From Cristatella mucedo (Eukaryota > Bryozoa > Phylactolaemata > Cristatellidae): 64,000 nt of DNA. Under the pieces are notes generated by a model. The model saw only the letters and a program-made list of their open reading frames with translations. It was not told the origin of the DNA and ran no database searches. Location of the stretch: the NCBI GenBank assembly GCA_009760855.2, contig WPIO01000010.1:7933001-7997000 (forward strand), given 5' to 3'. Shown one piece after another: positions 48,301 through 64,000 of the stretch. Numbering within the stretch: the stretch's first letter is position 1; every line of letters starts with the position of its first letter. A program made the translations under genes and the position numbers.

Positions 48301-49366
48301 TTTCTGTCTTCTGGCCACAATACCTTTGGACTACCATCAGCTCCCATGATGATTTTACAATTTCCTGCTTCGATCTATCTTGCTTTTCACTTGTAAAGGT
48401 GGACATACTGGCTTTAGGGTTCGAAGTCACTCTCTGCTGCCATTTTTCATGTGCTCCAAGGCCTTGCAGTTTCTATTCAAGCACCCACCCACAATATTAA
48501 TTGGTAAATTTTAATCAAGGGTGTCAATGCATCTGCAAGCACTGGCAGGGTGCTGCAGGTTATCTTGAAAAAATGGTGCCTTATCAGATTTATGGGACTT
48601 GACACTGGCCCACCAATATCTCGGCTATCGACCATTGGAGCCCTTCTCACAGGGAACACATGGTTTGGCTCCAAGTACAGTCGAACGGCTGCACTTGTAT
48701 GGATTCAGACTAAATTGGTTTACAACTCAAGTACACTGAGGGACCACATATCTGGTCTGATGTTGCAGTGTTGCCGGCAGAGGCCGTCTGTGCAGCAAGC
48801 TGCACTCATACGTGTGATGCGATTTGCACTTTGCGCAGCCTAATTTTGCTGATTGTCGCGAGACAGAAATCAGCGCAAACACGTAGGGGAACCCCATTCG
48901 ATTCACCGGTCACTGAACCGTGGAGGTTAGCGTGAGATCACGGCAGCTGTATAACACTGGCGCTGAACCCTAGCATAAGTCTCGGCCGGTTTTCGTTGCT
49001 TTCTACAAGCAGCCAGTGCCCGGAACTGTACGAGGTTTCGTACTACATCCGCAGCTCTTGAATGGTGCCAGTTAGCAAAGTATGTATCGAATCTACCGTG
49101 GTCGAATTTGCTTCCGAAGGGCCCTCCAGCATTAAGTTGACTGCTTGCTCAGCCTTCATTGCTTTTATGTTTTGCTGCCTCAGTCTCGCATTGGCGCCTC
49201 GTCGTGATCTGCACGGTGCCCACGTCGGTTTTGTTTTAGCTGGCTCTATCGTGAGGGAACGGTGCTCGACGTCCAGTCGGACAGTGACGGCCGGCTCGTC
49301 GTTGACGTGCTGCTCAGCAAGCAGGCACACGGCAGATATTGCGCGACATTCGAGCGCCAGGCGTAG
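33996..49366 (+). CDS. GTPBP6: GTPBP6, mitochondrial HflX-family GTPase, complete, nine coding exons
   Basis: GTPBP6 is the animal mitochondrial HflX homologue, which dissociates mitoribosomes and takes part in late large-subunit assembly. The exons are 33996-34437, 34879-34985, 35174-35358, 39520-39721, 40440-40560, 44581-44789, 47039-47211, 47391-47534 and 49240-49366 (TAG). All have AG/GT borders and compatible phases, and the joined frame has 569 codons; the human protein has about 516. Exon 1 encodes an Arg/Ser-rich leader fitting a mitochondrial presequence; a downstream Met at 34110 is a possible alternative start. The HflX domain has VFGTGKFAELAEMIG and KTKEARLQVALAEIPYLKSR. The G motifs are GYTNAGKTS (G1, split between exons 5 and 6), FATLD (G2), DTVGF (G3), SKTDLV (G4, usually NKxD) and VSAATGDGL (G5). 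The last exon gives WLYREGTVLDV and VLLSKQAHGRY. AATAAA follows at 49586. Confidence 0.95.
36466..36700 (-). mobile_element. LINE 3' end in GTPBP6 intron 3
   Basis: An (ATT)n tail at 36466-36482 is followed on the minus strand by the GCATATGTAAAGTGCCAAGA terminus and 3' UTR words such as GCTGACCCTGTGCATGTCAC. Confidence 0.8.
36845..36877. repeat. 12-bp perfect inverted repeat
   Basis: CTGTGAAGGTGC at 36845-36856 pairs with 36866-36877 across a 9-nt loop. Confidence 0.85.
37722..37873 (-). repeat. (CA)n microsatellite (37722-37749) next to a LINE 3' UTR scrap
   Basis: The CA tract is followed at 37783-37873 by sequence matching, on the minus strand, the junction of the RT end and 3' UTR of the main LINE (ACCCCACTAAATGCTGTGAC, GATGTCGTGACGTCAGTCGG). 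Both ends are truncated. Confidence 0.7.
38030..38316. pseudogene. Inverted pair of Tc1-like transposase fragments
   Basis: The plus strand at 38220-38316 reads KYFLTNPCLVL, then QRPSQLPDLNPIERTWIDID and a stop. This is the C-terminal DDE segment of Tc1/mariner transposase, where the family has SPDLNPIE. The minus strand at 38114-38030 carries a diverged copy of the same DNA, starting with TAAAGTACTTTTTGATGAATC and continuing through ATGCAGAGGCTCACCCAGTC. The copies are head to head, about 100 bp apart. Located in GTPBP6 intron 3. Confidence 0.75.
39172..39450. repeat. (CT)n-rich tract ahead of GTPBP6 exon 4
   Basis: Nearly pure CT repeat from 39172 with an uninterrupted block at 39190-39258, then CT interrupted by GT. 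It ends about 70 bp before the exon 4 acceptor at 39518-39519. Confidence 0.95.
41060..41136 (+). pseudogene. tRNA-Thr(UGU)-like pseudogene
   Basis: TAGCTCAATCGGTGGAGC gives a complete D arm. CTGGCCCTGTAAACCAG gives an anticodon arm with loop CCTGTAA and anticodon TGT (41095-41097). The residue before the anticodon is C rather than U, and the T arm (AGGATCATTCCGCG) lacks the GTTCGA loop and does not pair. A functional tRNA is therefore unlikely. It may be a pseudogene or the head of another SINE. Confidence 0.6.
42272..42890 (-). mobile_element. LINE 3' end of a third subfamily
   Basis: An (ATT)n tail at 42275-42305 ends a minus-strand element. Its RT C-terminus around 42640-42852 reads LAPAYQSDLFAPPVCSRGN, RLPVGLPLLAPSLNL and a frameshifted SKVGNFHS-like end. 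It is clearly diverged from the 12946 copy. Confidence 0.7.
43141..43166. repeat. 11-bp inverted repeat, TTAGACGACTT
   Basis: TTAGACGACTT at 43141-43151 pairs with 43156-43166 across TGAA. The same word also occurs directly repeated at 43109-43119. It sits immediately beside the 3' end of a SINE. Confidence 0.8.
43172..43325 (-). mobile_element. tRNA-derived SINE
   Basis: A minus-strand copy with the core words GCAAGCGGTGGTGATGGCCG and GAAGGCTCTTCTGCCGCTAT, then GAGGCTGTTAAATCAGTC. The B-box position reads GGGCTCGAG. A run of C follows on the plus strand at 43314-43326. Confidence 0.75.
45568..46345 (-). mobile_element. LINE 3' end, long copy in GTPBP6 intron 6
   Basis: This minus-strand copy is colinear with the 12946-13765 copy. 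It has the blocks VHAFVTSRLDFCNSLLTGLP, RLQLVQNSAARLVCRERR, HITPLLADLHWLPVK, AYLSDIPPPHQ and [15 protein letters not shown], then the 3' UTR and an (ATT)n tail at 45568-45588. A frameshift caused by a G run near 46018 splits the ORF. Confidence 0.9.
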
Positions 49367-49538
49367 GGCGTCTGCCGCTGCGCACTCATGCCGCAGGGCG
49401 CCTAGGCAGCGGTCGACTGTGTGCCGTTGCCTCGCTGCTCCGGCCACCGTAGTCACTACGAGGCAGCTGGTGCGCTGCCTGGTGTGAAGCCCCGAGCTTC
49501 GTTTTAGCTAGCACGGGCTTTTTTTTGTAACGTGCGTA

Positions 49539-49544
49539 TTTATT
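49539..49544 (-). terminator. Candidate polyadenylation signal for the PDE10A-like gene
   Basis: AATAAA on the minus strand about 1 kb past the PDE stop codon. Confidence 0.35.
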
Positions 49545-49585
49545 GCAGCTGCAGAAGGCGCACTCGGGAATGACAAAAAAAACGT

Positions 49586-49591
49586 AATAAA
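49586..49591 (+). terminator. Candidate polyadenylation signal for GTPBP6
   Basis: AATAAA on the plus strand 220 bp past the GTPBP6 stop codon, the first such hexamer seen after the ORF. Confidence 0.55.
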
Positions 49592-49825
49592 AATATGATC
49601 CGTCCACGTCAGCGTCGTCAGTACTGATTGCCGTCGGCCGCGGGAGGATTTGACAAAACGTCAAACAACCGCGGGCAGTGAGGTGGGCCAGAGGAAGTCG
49701 GCAATGGTGTCGCATGGCGTGCAAGAAGAGAAAAAAAAAGTGTGAAAATGGGCTGTGCAGGACCGGAACATGAGCCTGTGAGAGAGATGCAGAAGGATAG
49801 TAGGATAAGAAAACAAAGTAGAGGG

Positions 49826-49879
49826 AACTATCTAGAGAGAGAGAGGAGGGAGAGAGAGAGGGAGGGAAAGAGAGAGAGG

Positions 49880-49948
<69 letters not shown>
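49826..49948. repeat. (GA)n microsatellite between convergent genes
   Basis: GA units with GGGA interruptions, then about 30 pure GA units, lying between the 3' ends of GTPBP6 and the PDE gene. Confidence 0.95.
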
Positions 49949-49949
<1 letters not shown>

Positions 49950-50541
49950 CCTGACAGGCAACAATTGTTACATGTACTTCTGCTATACACCTTGTACGAC
50001 ATATTTACAATAACTATACTTCGGCGATGCTTGAGCTGCAGCTGATTGTCTCTCTGGCCGAAAGAGCAACTGAGCCAGCCGTTTGCCGTGGATGCTCAAC
50101 TCCCCCCCCCCCACATCTGCAGCAGCCACATCGAAGAGACCGGGGCCACACTGGTCAGTAGAGTCATGGCGTCTGGCGTCCGGCTACGTGCATTGCTTTC
50201 TGCTGAGCACCACTTTAGCTGCCGAAGCTTTGGGTCCATAGAGAAAAAAGACAGCAGTGCCCTCGCGTTCATCGGACAGACCAGCTGTCTCCCGTGCGTC
50301 GTAGTGGTGGTGGTGGCATTGGTTGGTCTTCTTTGTGCACGCGCGGGTGGACCGCTGACGGCCCGCTGGCTGCTGAGGAATGTCGCTTGTAGCGAGAATC
50401 CGGGCGTGCCTTGGCCACAGTGAGCGACAATGGAGGCCTGGCCTGGGCCCAGTGTCGGCTCACCGGCCGGCAGTCCTCGGTGAGGGCAGCTAGCCGATGT
50501 CTGTGGGTGAGCTTGTGTGCCCGCACTTGCGCGCTCTCTCG

Positions 50542-59429
<8,888 letters not shown>

Positions 59430-59649
59430 CTGGAGAAGAACCGTTTAAGCTAGTCGCGCCAACAGTAAGCCGCCAGCCCAGCAAGCACGGCTCTTAGCTG
59501 GTGCCGCCACAAGGGCGTGCATCGGCGCGCGAGTCACTTCAAAGCCTGCTCGAAGCCTTTCCTCTAAAAGTCCGAGCACTCTGAAGGCGGAGCAAATGTG
59601 AAGCTTGCTTTTTCTCTGCTTTTTTCTTATGATAGAAAACTGCACGGCG

Positions 59650-59815
59650 GTCACCTAGGTATAAGGCAGTTGTTTTTCACGACCTCAGTCCCAAGGTCGT
59701 GGGTTCCAATCCTGCGGCAGGTGATCCTGTATTGCCACTGCAAGCAGTGGTGATGGCCGTAAAGGCACTTCTGCCACTATACAAAAGAGTCTATTGATTC
59801 AGCTAGTACTTTTTA
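59650..59815 (+). mobile_element. tRNA-derived SINE
   Basis: The head has ACGACCTCAGTCCCAAGGTC, the B box is GGGTTCCAATCC, and the core has GCCACTGCAAGCAGTGGTGA and GGCCGTAAAGGCACTTCTGC. It ends CAGCTAGTACTTTTTATA. It lies upstream of the first recognised PDE exon. Confidence 0.8.
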
Positions 59816-61825
59816 TATATAGAGTTGTGCTGGCTGCTGCAGTCGCATTGGCTGCTTTGAGGTATGGCACCAGGATACGGTAGTAGATCTTCAGGCTGCA
59901 AATCTACTCTGCGGTACATGCCACCTCCTTTCTGCACTGGCGGGATTGATGAAATGCTAGAGGTTGATCAGCTGCTTTCCACCACTCTTGGCTTTGCGGC
60001 ACTCGGCCATTTAGCAGCTTTCATACTTAAACTAGAATACAAATGTGGATAACTAATCTTAAGGTGGATTAATAGTGAAAAACGTAGGTCAAGATGCAGA
60101 CGAATGGAGTGACGGAACGGTAAGTCGTGGCCGTCATTGCTGCCACAGCGATGCACAACGATGGATATACCTAGAACCGAATTATGTGATGACATGCTAA
60201 ATAGCAGTCAGAAGTCAGCCTCATAAACCCTTGCCGATCTTCGGATATATTGGCAGTGGCATGCCGTCTTACAAGACTTGCCGAATAAGGCAATCTCGAG
60301 GCGGTCCAAAGGTCTATTCAAACCTGAATTGGAGAATCGCTTTTCATCTGCAACTGAACGAAATGTAGTGGCCCATTGTCCGAGGTGAGCGGTAGACGTG
60401 ATTCTCACGAGTAGTCTCAGAGCCCTGCCTCGGCTTGGATGCCCAGGTGCCTAGCCGGGGTGCCTGTAGGGGTGCCGGCCTTTTCGCTCTCTCCTCAGAT
60501 CTCTGCAGGACGGAGCAAAGTGAGCCTGCCTTCTCATTCCGCTCTCACGAACAGCTCCGGCAGGCGTACTCTTGCCGAGCTGCTCTGCGCCGGACTGTAG
60601 AGAGCTTGCTCGTGCGATTCCTTACGTGAGCTTCGCACCTCACAAAGCGACATGGCTTCGAGGGTGACTTGGAGAGTCGGTCTGACTTTTACTTAATTTT
60701 TTTCGCGAGGAGGCACGTCAGCAGCGGCGGCAGCCATGCAGCGCAAGGCTGAAGCCTTGCAGCTTGACGCCCAATGCCTAGCTTCAGCTGTGGGCGTGTA
60801 GCATCGCTGCCATATTGCCCCCCTAGCCTGACAGGGCAAGAGTGCATAACGTCTCTGCGGCCGGGACCTCACCGCTGATTGGGTGGAGGCATGAGTGCAT
60901 GGCCACTCGGTGATGCCATCTTTTCCACTCTTGTTCGGCTCACGCAGTCGTGAGTGGATATGTCATTAAAATTATAATTATAATTATAATTATAATAATG
61001 CACTTGATCGTCCACTTTGTCGTCCCCTTTGTGAGCGTGTCATCGCAGTCACGTGGTTCTGCCCCCCCCACACGTCCGTTCGCCCAACGGGCATGCTCCT
61101 TGCTGGCACGAGTTGCGGTTCCTTGCCGCACAATTCACTTTCTGCCTGTGCGTCGGCCTGTACGCACGCTATCCACTCTCTTCTCTCTTAAAGCTGCTCC
61201 GGAGCAGCACGCACGATGGCTACTATATCAGTATGTATGCTCGCCCGCCTATGTTGCTTGTATGTGATATAATACAGCCGTCGTCCACAACGCAACAACT
61301 CGCTTGTCGGGGCTTCGCCCACAAGCCCTTACACAGCCACTTTGTGCTGTAGAGGGTGAGTGACCGCGATGCAGTTGGCCACCCTGCAAAAATGTACTCG
61401 CTGCTGCTCACTGCGGCACCGCTAGTCATCAACGAACGGCAGTCGACTCTTGGCACGGGCGCAGGTCGGAGGCCGACGGCAGGACGCTACCTAGCGGCTG
61501 CTGCTTGGTTAACTCTCGCTGGCCCCTGTAGTCAATGATTGCTACCAAAGATCCTAGGCACTCATTTGCGCAGGCCGGATAGGCAGGGAGATTTAATGAT
61601 TAATAAGCAACTCAATTACTTACTGTTACGCAAGCAGCTGTCACCCCAGGCTTGACTGCAGTTTTGCAATAATCCACGTGCTCCGATAATGAGGTGATTA
61701 TTTAGCTTGAGCGATATCGAAAGCGAATCGCATGAATGTGCGGTTGCTTGATGACGCCTAGTGTGTCCAGCAGTACTGGCCTAACCTTTCGGCTTTTGCT
61801 TGCGCAAAGTCAGGAGGCATGTATA
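59816..61825. other. No gene recognised; presumed PDE intron or upstream region
   Basis: GC-richer stretches at 60420-60640 and 61020-61540 have short open frames without a domain. An ATTATA-type AT tract lies at 60966-60998. The missing N-terminal PDE exons could not be located here. Confidence 0.4.
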
Positions 61826-62115
61826 GGTGTGTGTGCACGTGCATGTTCGTGTGCATGCATGTGCATATACTTGTGTGCGAGTGTATGTGTGTATGTGTGT
61901 TTATGTGCATGTGCGAACACGTGCACCTATATGTGTGTGCATGCGTGTGTATATGCATGTGTGCTGTGGTTTGCATATGTGCATGCATGTATGTGCAAAA
62001 GGCATGCTGATACACAATGCCCACATGCCTGCCAGAGCTAGCTAATGCTTCGTATTCGCACGAGTGAGCACGCATGCACACGCGCATGCGCGCTCACATG
62101 CACGAACACACGCAA
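61826..62115. repeat. Long alternating purine-pyrimidine tract (GTGTGC/TGCA-rich)
   Basis: TG, CA and GC steps dominate for nearly 300 bp, mixing GTGTGTGCA, ATGCATGTGC and CACGCGCATGCGCGC words. No coding domain is present. Confidence 0.8.
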
Positions 62116-62879
62116 ACAGAGCTTGCATGTACACAAACATTTCCTTGTTCCTGGGTTCACACATTTATGTAAGGAATTTGTGCATATACATGCTGGTGCT
62201 GGTGCACGTGTACATTCAGAGGTTTGGCCAACAAGTTTTACTGATTGGCGATCATTGAACTTTCAACCGGCGTTTAAAAAAATGGCATCTAGGTCTCATT
62301 AGGTTGCAAGTCATGCTGCTGCTCCTACGCTCTCTTAAAACACTAGTATGTCGCTAGCTATTTCATTCGAATAATATACAATTAATATGAAACAGCCTTG
62401 TAAAGTAAGCCTCTGAAGTCTATTGGATAACCTTGATTGGGAAATCCCATTTTCTTACAGCAACTGATGCAACCTTTTTTCAAAATAGCGGTAGACGAAA
62501 GAAGCAAACAATAATTTTTTTTAGAGTTTCTCGAAAGCTTAAAGCACAAGTAGTGACCGCTGCTGTCGTCAAAAGGGGATATCGTAGTGCTTAAAAGAAA
62601 GATCTTGTCGTGTCGGGAGTGTAAGATACGATCTCTGGAACCTGAGGTGAGCAGTCGTGTCGACTCCCGCATCTTGATCGAATTGAAGAAGTGTACTCTG
62701 AGCTCGAACGCGATGTCATATTGATTAGACATCATGCATCTGAGCACGGATGTAAAGTCTGCTTTGCTTTGCTGAATATCTTGCATCTCGGATCGGTTAG
62801 CAAGGAGCAGCGCAGCTTATATATAAAGCAGTACGCAGCTTCACTCCTGAGTCCAAGTGCTCAGAGCTGTCTATCGTGA

Positions 62880-63365
62880 ACTTCAAAACTGCCATGTTAC
62901 ACCATACATGTTAACCGACCGGCATTGGCCGCCTAGCAAGCAGTGCATATCGACTTCAAAGCTCTGGCACTCCGGGACTCTCACTCCGGTCTACAAATGA
63001 GAAATACTTCCAAAGAAGGCTTTGTGCCATATCACTTTCTCTTCTAGTTTAAGTGGTTTAGCTGAACCTCAGACGAACCTCTAATCCTTTGAAGACCGTG
63101 TCTTCGAATCGTACGCTCTCAAAGCCTGGAAATCACTTCAGACTAATGTCACGAGACTGCTAGACTTGACATTTAAAAAAAGCTAAAAAGCCACATATTC
63201 CTCACATGGCTATCCGTATGAATTATCTTTTATGTGCTTATGTGTGCTGAGGTTGTGCATATTAACAATAACCAAGTGAGATGCTTTCTTTCCAGCATAA
63301 GAGAAGTACCTAGAAAGAGATTTAATTCTCTTATGATGTCTTCCTTCTTATTATTACAATTGTCT
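62880..63365 (+). mobile_element. Diverged LINE 3' end
   Basis: Broken plus frames retain the HITPLLADLHWLPVKQ-like region near 62895-62960 and the KSFGDRAF-YALKAWKSL-like region near 63080-63140. The terminus GAAGTACCTAGAAAGAG and an ATTATT tail follow near 63305-63360. Confidence 0.7.
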
Positions 63366-64000
63366 TTGCATTGGCAAGGCTCGTAGAGATAACAGCTTAT
63401 CCCAAAGTGTACACAGATTTGTTTTAGTAATTTCAAGTTTTTTGACTAGTGTGTTCAAATGAATGTGCCGTCATTCTCATTTTGAGCCCTCACTCGTCTA
63501 AGTCTCAACTGTGTGGGAATATGACAGACGATATTAAGGACCCAGCAATTAGTTGAGATAGACCATGCCACATCGAATCCGAGAGGTGTATTGATCGCAG
63601 CCGTTAAACGGCCCCCTCTTTCCGTAAGCCTTTCGTTTAATATGTCCCCTTGCCAATTGCATCGCCAACTTCAGAGGTCCTTCCCAAATAAATGCAATAG
63701 GCCAAAAGGTAATGCACCGACTTCAGTTCACTAACAGCTGGCTAGCGCTTAAGAGAGAGTAAAAAATAATGTAAAAACCTATAATGCTTCGGCACATGTC
63801 AGGTGAATTTATGTCAGCAGCCAATCTTAAGCACATTACTAGCAATCACAGCACAACTAATAATAAAATTGAATAGAACTTTATTCTGAGCCCATGTCAT
63901 AATTAGGAGAATGAGGAGCTTTCACAAGAGCGGTCCCTCGGGCCTTTTGACCGGTCCCTCACCCTGCCGGTCTCTGCTAATCAAATTTACTAGGAGATTA
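63366..64000. other. No gene recognised
   Basis: Unassigned sequence up to the right edge. No PDE exon and no clear repeat were seen. Confidence 0.4.

Noticed and set aside
49043-49456. Minus-strand open frame of about 137 codons in a GC-rich patch
   Set aside because: It lies antisense to and across the last coding exon of GTPBP6 (49240-49366), which has a clear acceptor, phase match and family motif (WLYREGTVLDV). No domain was recognised in the antisense frame.
49386-49964. Minus-strand Ser/Leu repeat open frame
   Set aside because: Translation of the GA microsatellite and neighbouring noncoding sequence.
61334-61385. Possible 52-bp minus-strand exon (ATTTTTGCAG acceptor, GTAAGG donor, VANCIAVTHPLQHKVAV)
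   Set aside because: The splice sites are good, but the peptide does not match PDE10A GAF-A or its linker convincingly, and no neighbouring exon was found.
62382-62786. Minus-strand open frame of 134 codons upstream of the PDE exons
   Set aside because: No GAF or other domain could be read and there is no splice-bounded match; likely chance.

Overview
The window is nuclear DNA of an animal, most likely an invertebrate. It holds four spliced protein-coding genes with GT-AG introns of up to about 8 kb, set in DNA full of decayed transposons. No bacterial or viral gene organisation was seen. The gene products are typical of animals: transportin-1, fukutin, a mitochondrial HflX-type GTPase and a GAF-domain phosphodiesterase. 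The main repeat is an L2/CR1-like non-LTR retrotransposon with an ATT-repeat tail, which suggests a non-vertebrate metazoan. The species cannot be named from the sequence.

Layout. (1) 1-2531, minus: the first three coding exons of a transportin-1 (TNPO1) gene that runs off the left edge. (2) 2532-16736: no gene recognised. This stretch carries a decayed hAT transposase, a fold-back-like element with C-rich arrays, a copia integrase remnant, several LINE 3' ends and tRNA-derived SINEs. (3) 16737-32361, minus: a complete fukutin (FKTN) gene in eight coding exons, 464 codons after joining. (4) 33996-49366, plus: a complete GTPBP6/HflX-like gene in nine coding exons, 569 codons. It is divergent from FKTN across 1.6 kb. 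(5) 50542-59429, minus: the 3' eleven coding exons of a PDE10A-like phosphodiesterase, covering the end of GAF-B and the whole catalytic domain. Its 5' exons were not found and may lie beyond the right edge. (6) 59430-64000: repeats and unassigned DNA.

The four genes do not form a pathway. Transportin-1 imports nuclear cargo, fukutin glycosylates alpha-dystroglycan in the Golgi, GTPBP6 acts on mitochondrial ribosomes, and PDE10A hydrolyses cyclic nucleotides. Exon boundaries were set by hand from GT/AG sites. In every gene all exon phases agree and the joined reading frames stay open, which is the main support for the models.

The least described content is the repeat biology. It includes a multicopy tRNA-derived SINE family, at least two copies of which abut a LINE-type 3' tail; an inverted pair of Tc1 transposase fragments; a short Tigger-like element with intact termini; and a fold-back-like element built on a GGACATTTCCCC motif.
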